DNA from: Vitis vinifera
Taxonomy: Eukaryota; Streptophyta; Magnoliopsida; Vitales; Vitaceae
Assembly (NCBI RefSeq): GCF_030704535.1
Contig: NC_081818.1
Location: 30,150,001 to 30,214,000, forward strand
Direction of reading: 5' to 3'
Length of the DNA stretch: 64,000 nt
Each line of letters begins with the position of its first letter. Position 1 is the first letter of the stretch. The position numbers and the translations under genes were made by a program. Positions 1 through 13,167 of this stretch are shown here, in pieces. The notes beneath the pieces were generated by a model. It saw only the letters and a list, made by a program, of their open reading frames with translations, was not told where the DNA came from and did no database searches.

Positions 1-519
1 GTTCCCGAAAACATAAGACCAATCCCAGTGGCCAGTGGCAGGATGCCATGTCTTATAACCGGAAAGTTCTGCCTACTATGTGCAAGTAGTGTGTTTATAG
101 TATTCTATTCATCCACCAAGTGCCCCAGTGGTGGAAACTGGAAAATACCTAACTATGCAAACTAAAGGTTAGGAATGTGACACATCACCCATAAAGGGAT
201 AAAAGCTTCTGCCCATCTCAGAAAATATAGCAACTCAGAAAAGCCTCGAGTTTATTTTATCAACAACCACCCGTAGAATGTTGTAGATTTCCTATTATTA
301 TGCCATGTGTAAAGCATATCCATTGGCCCATACATGAGAAAGCTACAGAAAAGCATTCCACTTGGTGGGATGGGACTAAAAGGAGCTTGTGGAGCACATT
401 TATCCTCATTGCATATATATTTATATATATATAATTTGCATCAGAGGTCTTATCCATAGTTTTTCATCTGCCACATAGAGGAGAGAGAACTGGAGAAGTG
501 AAGAGAGGAAGGAAAGAGA
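1..519. other. Upstream spacer and putative promoter of the DUF179 gene
   Basis: No coding region is supported here. A TA-rich run near 412-433 lies about 90-110 bases before the ATG at 520 and could serve as, or hide, a TATA element. It is followed by a purine-rich leader of GAGA-type repeats at about 477-518, typical of plant 5' untranslated regions. Nothing else is recognised. Confidence 0.4.
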
Positions 520-1698
520 ATGGAAGCATGTTTTCTCACTTCAAATTCCTTCAGCAGAACCATAGAACTACTCCCTTCAATCAAAGCTAGAAATCTCACC
601 TACCCCAAGAGAAAAGCCAATCAATTTCAATGTAGAAAAGCTCCATTTCCATCTTCTATAACGTGTAAGTGCTCCAATTGCCTTATCGTTGACTGTGAAT
701 AGTAAACACCATTTGTTGCAATTTTCTATCTTGATCTTCAGATATGGTTTTTGATTGATTTGAAGGCCTGGTCTTATCTTGATCTTTTCATTTGATGTCT
801 TGATGTCTTGTCATATGAATCAGGCCGATCGTTTTTGACTTTATGCATGGATTTTAGTCATTGTGAGCCATGATCTTGCAGTGAGATCTTAGTTATACAC
901 TCAGCTTTGAGTTTCCTAATGGTTTTCCCAATCGTAGGTTGCCATCTGGGGTCTTCATCTTCGTCTGAGGATGCTGACAAACCTTCCATTAGTGCTGATT
1001 GGAGATCATTCAGAGCAAGATTGGTGGCTGGAGAACAAGCATCAAGGCTGGAAGAGCCTTCCTCATTGGTTGATCCTGATTCTGCAGTGGATCATCCTCT
1101 ACCCATCACAATTGGGGACAAATGGGTCCACACCATCCATGAACCTGAAAAGGGCTGCTTACTCATTGCCACAGAAAAGCTTGATGGAGTCCACATTTTT
1201 GAACGAACGGTGATCCTGCTATTATCAACTGGTCCTGTGGGTCCTACTGGCATCATACTCAACAGACCTTCCCTCATGTCAATAAAGGAAACAAGATCAA
1301 CAGTTCTGGATGTTGCAGGCACCTTCTCGGATATGCCACTGTTCTTTGGAGGACCCATAGAGGAGGGCCTGTTCCTGGTGAATAGCCCAAAAGGGGATGA
1401 TGATGGAGTGGTGAAGACTGGGCTTTTTGAGGAGGTAATGAAGGGTTTGTACTATGGGACCAAGGAGAGTGTGGGTTGTGCGGCAGAGATGGTGAAGAGG
1501 AATGCTGTTGCGGTTGAGGACTTCAGGTTCTTTGATGGGTATTGTGGGTGGGAGAAGGAACAATTGAGAGATGAAATAAGAGCTGGGTATTGGACTGTAG
1601 CTGCTTGTAGCCCTAGTGTAATTGGGCTGACCAGTGTTGGAAGTGTGGGATTGTGGGAAGAAATCATTGGGCTTATGGGCCCTAGAAAGGTCTGGTGA
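520..1698 (+). CDS. AlgH/UPF0301 (DUF179) family protein, probably plastid-targeted
   Basis: Two exons, 520-664 and 938-1698. The donor GTAAGT and acceptor CGTAG join in frame, giving a protein of about 301 aa. The first 60-70 residues are rich in Ser, Thr and basic residues with few acidic ones, which suits a chloroplast transit peptide. The rest matches the AlgH fold: a GCLLIATEKL strand, VGPTGIILNRPS, the FFGGPIEEG loop, and a C-terminal DFRFFDGYCGWEKEQL segment leading to AGYWTVAACS. Bacterial relatives are called AlgH or YqgE; the biochemical role is unsettled, and plant members are usually predicted to be plastid proteins. The ATG at 520 is chosen because it opens the transit-like exon; the ATG at 907 lies inside the intron. 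The 3' end of the gene is partly copied about 1.3 kb downstream. Confidence 0.88.
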
Positions 1699-2444
1699 CA
1701 CTCCACTCTTGGGCCGTCAATTCCTAAACTCACGTGCTGCACTGCACTAGGTCAAGTTCAGTATGATTTTAGGCTTTTGCAGGGCACACAAGGGGAAAAA
1801 AGCGATAAATCTTCTGAAATGTATCTCTGAACTAAATGCAGGGTCTAAGGAAAAGCATTTCAAATGTAGCCTTACCCTCATAAGAAAAAGTTTGAGGCTC
1901 TAGTGGTTGTATATTATGCATTTTGCTTTTCAACATTTGGTTTAAATGTAGATTTGTGTAGCGTTTGACCAAAGCATGTATGTGTTTTGTTTTAAGGCAT
2001 GCTTGGAGAAGTGTAAGCATTTGAACATGAAGCACCCAATTAATCTGATTCACATGTCTCATCACCAAATTAACTTTCATGTATATATATATATATTTCA
2101 AGCTGCTGCTCTGCTATTAACAAACTAACTAGATCTTAAGTTCAAGCCTCTCTAATATTTGTGTGGTCTAGATGGTCTAGGATAGAGTGGTAAGACCCAT
2201 GGGTTTTCACTCCTTCAAAAGGGTGATGCTTTCTTTAGCTGAAATCTAGGGTAAATGCCTTATGATATATAATTTTCTTAGTTAAATTATGATATATTAC
2301 ATCGATTAAGGAGTGCATACATGGTTTTTAAGTGATACGGATCTTGGTTTAAATTGAACAATATCTACCGAAGAGGTAGGAGGTGAGGTTCATGTATACA
2401 TGTTAGTATACTTAATAAAGACACTAATAATGTGATGTGTCATG

Positions 2445-2451
<7 letters not shown>

Positions 2452-2494
<43 letters not shown>
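2452..2494. repeat. (TA)n microsatellite
   Basis: An uninterrupted run of about 21 TA units inside the first copy of the downstream duplication. The second copy lacks it, so it arose or was lost after the duplication. Confidence 0.95.
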
Positions 2495-2497
<3 letters not shown>

Positions 2498-2763
2498 CAA
2501 TATTTATAAGGAGTTTCTATCCACGTATCATCATGCTTATTGAAGACACTAGAATTGTGTATTCCAATCAGTTGCATTCAAATGTATGCAAATCTTGGCT
2601 TTATTTGAATGATTGCTAATAAGAAGCTGCGGTAGTCACCATTATAGTGGGTCCAAGCAATTAATGTCTATTATTTCATCCCATATACAACTTCATCAAA
2701 AGTCAAAATAATTTTTTTCTTTTACAACCATAATTTTATCTTTATTTGCTTCATTCTACATGG

Positions 2764-2833
2764 ATCTTCTTTAAGAAGATGGGCTTGATTTAAGGTAGTC
2801 AAATAAAATCAAGCCCATCTTCTTAAAGAAGAT
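2764..2833. repeat. Perfect 28-bp inverted repeat (hairpin) with a 14-base loop
   Basis: The left arm 2764-2791 and right arm 2806-2833 are exact reverse complements and are separated by 14 bases. Each arm carries ATCTTCTTTAAGAAGAT, itself a palindrome. There is no flanking target-site duplication that I can see. It lies between the two copies of the downstream duplication. Confidence 0.9.
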
Positions 2834-3710
2834 GTTTTCAAAAATACCATTTTTAAATCTTACTAAAATAATTGCCATATTTGAAAATAGCTATTATAAG
2901 AAATTTTCAAATATAACAATAATAGTCACCCTATATGGCTATATACATCTAGTACATTCTTCATGGCTTCATCTCCAAGTTCCAAGAAATGTTTGGTCTT
3001 ATGGGCCCTGTAAAGGTTAGGTGACACACTCCACCCTTGGGCCTTCAATTCCCAAACTCAAGTAAAGAGAGAGAGAGAAGAAAAAAAATGGGTTTGAGGC
3101 TCCGGTGGTTTGAAATTTATGCACAGCATTTGGTGCATGTATGTGTATGTTGTGTGTTTTTTTAGGGCATGCTTGGAGAGGTGTAGGCATTTGAACATTA
3201 AGCACTCAATGACCTTAGGCCATATGTCTCATCACCCAATTAACCTTTACATATAACTATATTTTGCAAGTATTTAATCAAACTGTACTTGGATAGTAAC
3301 TAGATCCTGAGTTTTAAGAGTTAGGATAAATGTTTTAGGATGTGTAATATTGGATTATAATGAGCTTTGTATCTCATCCTACAACTATTTAACTTAAGCA
3401 TTTTTCATATCTCATGTCAGACTTAAGAAATATAGATGCGCTTTTAAAAAGCCACCAACTGTAGTTCGAACATGATAATATCTACACCGACGGTAGGAAG
3501 TTGAGGTCAATGCCCACATATCATTATGCTTATTGAAGACGCTAACAAAGTGATGTGTGAATATGTGAAATTCCCACATGTATGTTCCGATCCCATATGG
3601 TTGTATATGAATGATTGGCAAGAAGAGGCCGCGGTAGTCACCATTATTGTAGGTCCAAGCAATTAATGTTCATACTTATGATCTCATCTCATAAACACCT
3701 ATATGAAAAT

Positions 3711-5850
3711 TAAACATCGATCCCACTAGATCAAGTTCAAAAGCTGGGGGCCATTCTGATTTCTGAGGTTTAAAATTGCAGGCTATGTGTGTTTGACAGT
3801 CATATGAGTTTCACTTTCTTTTCTGTTTCCCTTTTCCTTTTTAACCCTTTTCTGGCTCTTCCCATGGACCATTTCCTGCTTCAAATTTTGAAAGTTCTTC
3901 TTTCTGCATTTTTAGGTCACGAAACTTTGAAAGTTGCCAGACTTTTTTAAAAGTAGCTTTGCTTGGAACTTTGATTGATTCTTACACAAATTTTGCAGGC
4001 TCTGTGGCAATGGTGCTTCTCCGGTATCTTCTCATACGATAACTGTACCACAAAACCAGCATGTGTGTTAAACTACTAATTTTTTAGATAATAAGCCAAC
4101 CCTTTAAGGATAGGGATGACAAAAGAGTAGGTCAATCTTGTCCTGTGTTGGTATCTTATCAAATTTTTAATGGGTTGGAATGTACCACCCATTTATTTTT
4201 TTTGAATATTTAATTATATATATAATGAAGTGAGGGAGAGGTAAGACAACATATTACCTAGACATGACTAGGGTTAAAAGGGAAAAAAAAATCCTCCAAC
4301 ATATTACCTTATCTGACTACAATATGGATATTTGAAAATAAGTCATTCTATTATCATATTTGTTTATGAATTGAGTTAAAACTCCGGTAAGATATCTTTC
4401 ATTGAAACTTTTTCTAGATTTTGGGTGGAACTTGAACTAATAATTTTTGTGTAAACCAAAACTTTAATATCGTATTAAGTCATTTGTATAAAACTGTGAT
4501 TTCATATTAAGTTATTAATTTGATATTTGATCATGGGTAGACTAAAACCCTAGAAACCCATAAAAGGCCAACAAGATAATTCAGATAATTTTTGTTAAGA
4601 AGGCAATTAGGTACCTCAATTCATCCCATAAACCAAACATGGAAAACTGAAAAAAACGATTTCCACGAAAGTGCATGAAGCAAAAGAGAGTTGATTAGTT
4701 GGAGTCTTGGAGAGGCACCTGCAGGTTTAATCCAAGCATAATGTCAAAGTGGACAAAGCCTTAGGTACCATAAAACTATATAATATCAGAATTTATTAAT
4801 GACACTTTTAAAACTATTCAATCACCTTCCAAGGCTAGGTCCTCTCATGGGTAATATCTGAGCTGTCCCACCAACCACTATTAATTTATCTGTTGATGCA
4901 AATTTTGGCATTGCTAGCATTCACCTATTGCACTAAAATGATGGTTTCTATGTGTTGGATGGATGATAATCTCAATGGTAGCTAGGATATTCATTATTGC
5001 ATTTAGTGGATAAGCTTCCAGGCCCTGTTTGGTAACACTTGTTTTTTAAAAGAAAAAAATATTATTTTAATTCTCAAAATAATTTTGATAATATAAAAAG
5101 AAAATTTTAAAATAAATTTAAATTATTTTTACTTATATTTTTTTAGAATGTTTATGAATAACAATACAAAAAAAGAGGAATACTTTAAGGACTTTTACAT
5201 TGGATCTTAATGTATAATGCTTTGATGAAGAATAAATCGAAAAATTATCCTCCGTACTTGAATTTTTTAATACAATTTTTTTTTTCAATAGGGCACAATG
5301 CTCATTCTTTGGGTGCAATGGGCTGATAGAATTTTGAATTTTGATAACAAATTACCTACATTCATAAAGAAGAAAGATTGAAAATATCTCATTTTTTTTC
5401 AGAAAAACCAAGTGGTCTCTTCAGTCCATGACCATATGGAAATGGGTGAGGGTAAGGTTGCAGCGGGTGCAGATGGGTACAAGGATAATCTTGTAATCTA
5501 GTGGATCATACAAGATTGTAATAATTTTTTTTTTGGGTGATGAATTAATTCACTAATCCAGTGAGAAAAAAAAGAAAAGCTTATCTTGACCCATTTAATA
5601 TGTTAATCAAGATCATACCAAAAACCTAAAAAATTAACCAAATATTTTGTTTTTCTAGGAAAGCGTATTAGGGAATAAAGGAGGAGCTCAATTTCCACAG
5701 AAAAGAACAAAAGCAATAAACCAACTATTCAACCTTGCAAGCTGTGGAATTACAGTAAACCCACAATCTGTCCCTTTCCCTGTTGATTTTCAGAAAATCT
5801 ACATCATCCTAGCAGGTATGGAAGGGGGTTGGGGGACGCGCCAAAGGGAG
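3711..5850. other. AT-rich intergenic spacer
   Basis: No gene is recognised. The sequence is low-complexity and AT-rich. A CCCTGTTTGGTAACA sequence at about 5023 resembles the terminal repeat of hAT-type miniature elements, but I could not find a matching far end. Confidence 0.5.
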
Positions 5851-5859
5851 AGTGGGAGG

Positions 5860-6603
5860 AGGGGCACAAAAGGGGGAGAGAGAGAGAGAGGTCAGCTACT
5901 TTTGGAAACTGTTGAGTTGTTGCCTGAGAAAACCCAGGTGTCTACATTTTATAAAAGGCTTTAAATATCAAAAATATGTGTACCCAAAAAGCATGGAAGG
6001 TGGAGAGAATCTAGAAAATGTGAAAAAAATACCCATATCTTTCACTTCCTCAAAAACCCAGAAATAAAATAAATAAAATAAATGAGAAAGAAATCATTGA
6101 GGCAAAGCCATAGGACAGTAGGAGAAGAAAAGTATTGAATATAAGAGGAGAGAGAGACCACATGTTGACAAACTTGAAGTCATTGTTCATGAGAAGTCAT
6201 GTGTTTGTGTAGGGATCTCTTATCTGGGTTGTGGGATCTCTATATCTTCTCATCAGATACTGGCCCAGCAGATCCTAATTTCTATAAATATATATAAATA
6301 TTTCTATATATTCTTTTTTAATCTCATGGTGTTGGTGCTGCGGCTGATGATGATCTGACCCTGCTTCTTCAATGGCACTGCATAGACACCCACTTTGTTG
6401 TTTAGGCTCTGTGAGGTGTTGTTCTATTCTTCTGCTTTCATGTCCTTTTTGGCTTTATTTTGGTTTCTCTCTTCTTTGTTCCTGCAGAGGCTCAGCGTTC
6501 TAATGGGGGAAATTGGGTTTTGGGTTTGTTGTCAGTTTCGGGATGTTTTGATGAATCCATGGTGGGGTTTTGAAAAGGGGTAGTAGCGGATTCGGGTATG
6601 AGG
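5860..6603 (+). promoter_or_regulatory. Putative promoter and 5' leader exon(s) of the DUF863 gene
   Basis: A GA-rich stretch at about 5870-5890 and TATA-like sequences near 6283-6310 precede a pyrimidine-rich leader. A possible small intron runs from GTGAGG near 6410 to CCTGCAG at about 6487. A GAGGTAAAA donor at about 6603 would open an intron of about 2 kb ending at the CAG at 8603-8605, three bases before the coding ATG. A 44-codon open frame starts at 6372 and could act as an upstream ORF if transcribed. All of this is inferred from splice-like signals; transcript data would be needed to confirm it. Confidence 0.4.
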
Positions 6604-8607
6604 TAAAATACTATTTTCCCCTATTTTTCATGCATAATTGGTACGGGTATTTGTTAATTTTCTGGGTTTTTGCCTTTTAGAGTTGATGGATTTGATACTT
6701 GATTCGCTCCCTCTTATCTCTCAATATTATGCTGCTGCTTCTTCTTCTTCTTCTTCTTTTCTCTTTCTTTCTTTGATCCAATGGATCATCAAGTGTTTGA
6801 TTTTGGGAATTTGGGTGTGTGGGAGTTTTGGTGGAATTTGTGGGTGTGGCGTGTGAAAATTTTATATCAAGTTGAAATTTACATTTCCCAATTGGGCATT
6901 TGAATGCCCCTTGAAATTTATTTTACTTGGGGTTTGGTTTCTGCAATTACAATAATGTTAGATTTCCTTTTTCTGATCTTTGTACTATGATGACTTGGAA
7001 GTTGAGTATGCTCTAAGGGTTTTGATGCTAAAAGACACTTTCCAAGGATTTTTCTCTCTCTCTGCTTGTTGAGACTGTTTCGAGAAATGATCGACAACAT
7101 TTGGGCTGAGTTTCTACTTAATGTTGAGAAGCAAAGTAGATTTTTCTCTGACTGACTGTTAGAATGTATAACTCTACACTTCAATTGCTATTGATGCATT
7201 GGTTTCTGGCTCTGTTTACTGTTCTGTGGCCTTAGCAATCTTGCCTTGTTGCATTGAGCTTTAGTTGATGAATTGTTTCTTTGTTTTGTTGAAGGGGTGA
7301 TAGCACCTAACCTAAACGGTGCCTGAATGAGTTGCAAAAGCTCAAAGTTTAGTAATATTTTCTAGTTTCATGCTTTGTGTCTACCTTTCAATGGGTTTTT
7401 TTCCAGCCATGATCATATATATAATTTAATAATGGTCATACATAAAAATGGATAAAATCTAATGGCCCTTGGATGACAGGGATTCACTTAATCAATAACT
7501 GTTGTTCTGTAGCTATTTCTCTGACCTGAATTGAATTATAGCATTAAGCTAACAATTTAATGACATCTCTCAACTCTTTTCTATACCAGAACTTTGGTAG
7601 TTGTATTTTGTGATAAATTCCACCTGCATTTCTTTCCTATATCAGAACTTGGTAGTCAAATTTGGACAAATTCCACTTGTATTTCTTCTGTCATGGTGGA
7701 AACTTCATATTAAAACAGAAAGTTATATATGGTTGAAAGTAATATGCGGAACTTTAATAAAACTAAGTAATATGCGGATCTAGTTTCTGAAAATCTGTTG
7801 TTTCTTTTTTATTACTGGCCATCTTTTGCTGAAGATGTATGTTGATACTTTGTTCTATTTGAGTGTTTTTCAATAATTAAATTCGCAAGTTTTAGTTAAC
7901 TCAATATGTGGCTTCATCAACTGTTAAGTTTATTGTTGATAATGAGGGCACTCCCTTTTAATTAAGGGCATCAAGATGGGTTTGCTTTGTTTTTTTTTTT
8001 TTTTTTTTTTGGAGGGGGGGTGGTGGGGGTTTGCATATGGATACAGAATGGGAGTGAACATATTGTCTTGGCACCAACTGACATGAGATCCCTCCTCTCA
8101 GAACTTCAGAAAACTTTATTTCTATGGCTGCCTGTTGAAGAGCCAAGACTAATCTGGTATGTTGGGGGGAGTTTGAGAGATCATGGTGGTTAAATATTAT
8201 TAGCTGTCTAGCCATGCTTAGTGGTTAATCTTTGTCAAATAAAACTCATAAGTTAGAATAGGAGCACCTTTCCTTTACATCCATTTTAAGGATTGTTTAT
8301 CTTCCTTACTTGAATTCTGTGCTGGAGTAGTAACTTAAAATCATCTTCTTAGTTGTTACATGTCCAAGAATATCTGCTGACTCTTGAACATTATGTACAG
8401 TGACTTTGCAGTTCTTGTGTCTTATTTTTCCTTAGTTTTCGTAAATGATTTCAGTGGTTTGGTCAAATATGCTGGCAAAATTAAGAATTTGATTTTTGTT
8501 AACTTGCTACTGAATTTGATTCATTTGTATGTAAAATTACTTTTTTTTTTTCATTATAAAATGTATATTTTAACACAAATTTTCTGTTTCTTGAGTTGAT
8601 TGCAGGG

Positions 8608-11600
8608 ATGGGAACTGAAGTGCAGTCGAAGATGTACATACCGAGTTATTATTCCATGAGGGATGTAAATGATGATGCTAGCAACAGTAGCTGGTCCCTA
8701 CATCATGAAAACAAAGCTTTGATGAATGGACAATACTATGATTTATTCTTGACAAGACAAACCGTAGAGGGTTACTTGGGGTATGAGAAAGAACAACTGA
8801 GACAAACTATTTTGAGGCATGAATCCATATTTAGGCATCAGGTATTATTTGTGATGCTTCTTCTTTTTCTTTTTCTTTTTCTTTTTTTTCTTTTTAAAAT
8901 TAAGTTGTGGAAGGAAAGTATAATGATATCCACCCCTTTTTCTCTGGGTCCTGATTTATTGCTTTATGTTTTGATTTGTAGTTTATTGACTACCCTGTGA
9001 GTTTCTTGGATTTGGGCTCAAATAGTCCTCATTTGACATGAAATGGCTAAAACAAAATGGAAACAATTACCTTTAGTACCTAATGCTGTTATTTAACATG
9101 CATGTTTGAATTTCTTTTGGACATGTAGCTACGTGAACTTCACCGTCTTTACAAAAGACAGAGGGACTTGATGAATGAGATTAAAAGCAAAGAACTTCTC
9201 AAACATTCGATTCCGGCAGGAGCTTCACAATCAAGTCTCTTTTCATCCCGCATAACATCTGATGATGCCAAAAAGACGTGGCATATTCCTGATTCTCCCC
9301 TGGTGGATTCCACTAGTGGCAGACGATCTATGTCATGCACAGACAGCATCCAATCTCCTTTTAGTTTTATAAAAGGAAAGATCATGCAAGCTAATGGTGT
9401 TCACACCCAAAATGGAGGGAAATTAAAGGACTGCGAAGTTTTAGAATCTCACAGCAAGAAGCTTCACAGAAGATTGATTGACCTTGAACTTCCAGCTGAT
9501 GATTACATCAGCAATGAAGAGGAACAACTAGAAGAAAAAGTTTCTGGGTTGTCAAGGGTGGAAAGTTACTCCCATAACAGGAACTGCAAGGTTCCATGTG
9601 AGAGTAATGTAAAATTGTATATTGCCGGTGGTATGAGTTCTGGTTGTAATGGTGAGGCTTCAAGATCTCATTTGTACTCAAGGGAAAGTCATGGTTTGAC
9701 CGACTTAAATAAACCTATCCAGGTTGAGGAAGCATCTACTTCAGCTTCTGTTGATATTCTAGGTGATATCACTTGCTCCAAAGAGGAAGTTAGAAGACAG
9801 GACCTATCTGTGAATTCACATTCAGACTCCCAGTGTTTGTCTAAGGAATTCTCACAAAATCTCCATAGAGGAAGCAATGAAAGCATTTGTCTTAACAATT
9901 TGCATTTGGAGAATGAAAGATACCAAAAGGAGTGGCTATCTTATAAGTTTGGCGCTGGTAAGGATTGTTTTTTAGCTATATTGCTTTGAATATGTTCTGA
10001 TTCAGAGTTCCTGTTTTCTTGCTTGAAAAAATTTAGCATCATTTACAAGTTTTACAATTTTTATTTTTCAGTTATTGATCTGCTTCTTGTCTCAACTGCT
10101 GAGGAAAAGGACTTGATTGGTTTCCATTTCTATGTAAACTGTGAAGGAATTATATTTTGATAGGGAAATAAATTGTTGGGCATAGTGATTTATATTCTTG
10201 AGTTGAGAATGAGCATATATCATATCCTTTGTATGGTGATGATCTTCTTAACATATATATATGCACACATTGACATGTATTTGGCAATAGATAGAGCTGA
10301 ATGGCAAGCAAAGGACTCATATAGCTGACTAAGTAGTTGGGATTGGTTTTGCATTGAGTTTGAGTTGTATGTATATAACTTAACAATAGTTTCCTTGGAG
10401 AAATGCTGTAAAACATAAAAGAAATTCTGTGTTCTTTCAAGGATCAGTTTTTTTTGTTTGTTTGTGTGCATGTGTTCTAAACCCTTTTTCTGACAGAAAC
10501 TTATAGTTGAGTTGACTTCCTTGTAAATAAGCCAATTTTTAGTCTTTGAGTTGTATGTAACATAACATTTGTTTCCTTGGAGAAATGCTGCAAAATATAG
10601 AAGCAATTCTCTGTGTTCTTTTGAGGATCAGGTTTTTTGTTTGTTTGTTTGATTGTGTTTGTGTGTGTGTTCTAAAGCCTTTTTCTGACAGAAACTTATA
10701 GTTGAGTTGACTTCCTTGTAAACAAGCTAAATATCTTTTAGAGGAAATCCTCACCAAATTATGTCCTGTTCTATCTTAATTAGATGGAAATATTTTGTTA
10801 AAAAACTGGCTAGAAGTTGTTTCTGAATTTTTTTACTTGGAAAGGGAAGAACAACACCCATCACTTATGATTGTTCCTATTTGAAGCCCATGTTGTATAA
10901 ATCCTTTTTTTTTTTTTTGTACTTCGACTGTTTACCCATAGGTGATTGTGATTTCTGTTGCAATAAAAAGAAGTGATGGGTAGTTTATTGAGAACAATTC
11001 TTCCAAATCGATGTCTGATTTGGCTATTCCTCCCTTTTCAGGGCTAACTAGAAGCGGCAGAAATTCTTGCCAGGGAGGTTTTTGTGCAGATGATTTGCCT
11101 GCACCATCTGATTCATCACAAGTTGAGGCTGGGAAAGTCCATGAGCCAGGGACTTTTCTTCCATCTGAACAGAATAAGACAGGAGAAGGGAGAAAAAGGA
11201 CAATTTTTGGTGTAGAAATCTCTGAAAGAAATCCTGATGTATCTGTCTTGGCTTCCCATGGATCTTGTCTGCACCCAACTGTGGCTCAATCTGATGTACT
11301 CCATTCTGAGTCATCTTCTGTTTCCTCTTGGAGTAAGCTTCCAAGTTGCTTCAGCCAGAGCCCAATATCAATTCATGAAAACTCTTGCTCTAACAGATCA
11401 CATGTTACTAGCAATTCAAGATTGAACCCAAGTTTCAGAGCAGAAGTATCCTATCAAAATGGTCTTTCCCTTGGTTCACAGTTGGAGGCCAGGGAATCAC
11501 AGATTTGCTATCAATCAAATGCTTCTGATTATCCAAATGGCTTCAGCAACAATCATTCAGCTTCTGAACAACTTGTGAAACTTGGTCCTATGAAATTCTT

Positions 11601-13167
11601 TAAGGATATGAGTACAGATGTGAAGCCTGCAAAGGGTTTGTGCACAGATGCTATAATTCCCAACTACAATGAAGTCATCTCTCAACAACATGTTTTGCCT
11701 GTCTCCCCTAGAGAACCCTCTATCTCCAAGCTAGATGAGCAAAGGAAGAATGAGAACTCATGGGGCGGTTTGCCCTGGCTCAAAGCAAAGCCCCTTTGCA
11801 GTGGTGAATCTTCCAAAGGGAAGGAAGCTTCGTACCAGATGAATTTGGATTTCTTGCAAACCTGTTCTCAGACATTTTCCAACAAACCAGAGATTGGTAA
11901 TGGTCCTTCACAGACTTTGATTCTGGATTCTACATCAGAAACTTGTGACCATGATGATGAGCAAAAAAGGATTAAAGTAGGTGACTGCCAGAGCACTAAA
12001 AAGATTCTTGGGATTCCGATTTTTTGCAAGCCTTATAGTTTCAAGGATTTATCTTCTCCTAATTCACCCTCAAAGTCTAGTTGTGTTGCTTCTGCAGTTG
12101 ATGGTGATAACATTCAGAAATTTGGGTTACTTAATACTGATTTAGGTTGTGATTCATCCAAATCTGGAGAGCTGCTCAAAGTGGAGGGTATGGTTGTAGA
12201 GAAGGGACTGGTTAATCAAATTGCTGAATCAAGACATCATATTGATTTGAATTTATGTGTGGTAGAAGAAGAGCCTCCATCTACACACTCCTCTCCGAGA
12301 ACCAACACGAAGATTGCAGCTGATATAGACTTGGAGGCTCCGGTAGTTCTTGAAATTGAAAATGTTGTTTCTCCCAGAAGGGACTCTTTTGAAAACCAAC
12401 TTAAGAAGCCATCTAAATTGTTGAAAGATGTATCTGGGGAGCTTCCTGATGAGCTCGTCAGGGTTGCCGTAGAGGCTATAATTGCTATCTCACTATCTCC
12501 TGTGCATGATACTGAGGATGTTGCAACTTTTCACCCTTCAGAAACTTCAATGAAGGGCTCTCTCCATTGGCTTGCAGATGTAATATCATTGTGCAAGGGT
12601 GACCCAGAGAAGGAGGTTGGAGCAGTTTCAAGGGGTGCTTGCGATGAAGATTCTGTGCTCGATGGTCTTGATTACTTTGAGTTCATGACACTGAATTTGA
12701 CAGAAACAGAGGTAGAAGAGCATCATTGTGAGCCTCAGCCTCAGGCCTTGGAAGACCAAAAAGATGATGAAAAAATGCTTAGACGACCTCGGAAAGGTCA
12801 GGCAAGGAGAGGGAGGCAGCGGAAGGACTTCCAAAGGGACATATTGCCAAGCCTTGCTTCTCTGTCAAGGTATGAGATCACTGAGGACATTCATACAATT
12901 GAAGAACTGTTCAAAGCTACAGGTTCAACCTGGCAGTCAAACTTGGCACAGAGAGGAGCTGCTAAGAGTGGAAGGGGGAGGAGGCGTCTGAGGGGTTCCA
13001 CTCCCTCTCCAACTGTAACTACAGTTTGCCCACCCCCAATACTGCTGCAGCCTAACAGTAGAGAGGTGGGACTTGAGGAGAGAAGCCTAACAGGATGGGG
13101 AAAGAGGACCAGGCGTCCCCCCCGGCAGAGATATCCAAACAGCAATGCTCCCCTTGCCTTAAAATAA
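8608..13167 (+). CDS. DUF863 family protein, probably nuclear, with EAR-like motifs
   Basis: Coding exons 8608-8841, 9129-9957 and 11042-13167 join in frame to about 1062 aa, the usual size of this plant-specific family. The N-terminal part has the conserved LTRQTVEGYLGYEKEQLRQT and FRHQLRELHRLYKRQRDLM segments, probably helical. The middle is Ser-rich and low in complexity, with a conserved WGGLPWLKAKP block. The C-terminal part has a helix at DELVRVAVEAIIAIS, a basic cluster RRPRKGQARRGRQRK that looks like a nuclear signal, the SLSRYEITEDIHTIEELFKA block and a basic tail. Two EAR-type repression motifs are visible, DLNKP (about 9705) and IDLNL (about 12241), which suggests a corepressor-linked role. 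No enzymatic domain is seen. Function remains unknown; the family call is confident. Confidence 0.9.
10361..10731. repeat. Intronic tandem duplication, about 186-bp unit, two copies
   Basis: Within the last intron of the DUF863 gene, about 10361-10535 is repeated at about 10547-10731. Shared anchors are TTTCCTTGGAGAAATGCTG, a GTTTGTTTGTTTG run, and CTGACAGAAACTTATAGTTG. The copies differ by scattered substitutions and small indels, so the event is not recent. Confidence 0.9.

Larger units (their letters stand above)
1640..3710. repeat. Partial tandem duplication of the DUF179 gene tail and downstream DNA
   Basis: The stretch from the last codons of the DUF179 gene (about 1650) to about 2700 is repeated in the same orientation at about 2975-3710. 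Shared blocks include the CTTATGGGCCCT tail with the stop-codon region (1673 and 2998), a GGCATGCTTGGAGA block (1997 and 3167), the GCATTTGAACAT block, and a GCGGTAGTCACCATTAT block (2630 and 3630). The second copy is shorter and lacks the TA microsatellite of the first. It contains only the end of the coding region, so it is not a gene. Confidence 0.75.

Noticed and set aside
2764-2833. Hairpin as a conserved microRNA precursor
   Set aside because: The arms match no conserved plant microRNA I know, and the stem is perfect and short, unlike typical precursors.
8596-9000. Continuation of DUF863 exon 1 into the following intron
   Set aside because: A good donor at 8842 and in-phase acceptor at 9128 restore the conserved HRLYKRQRDLM sequence; the extension is poly-Leu/Phe from a T-rich intron.
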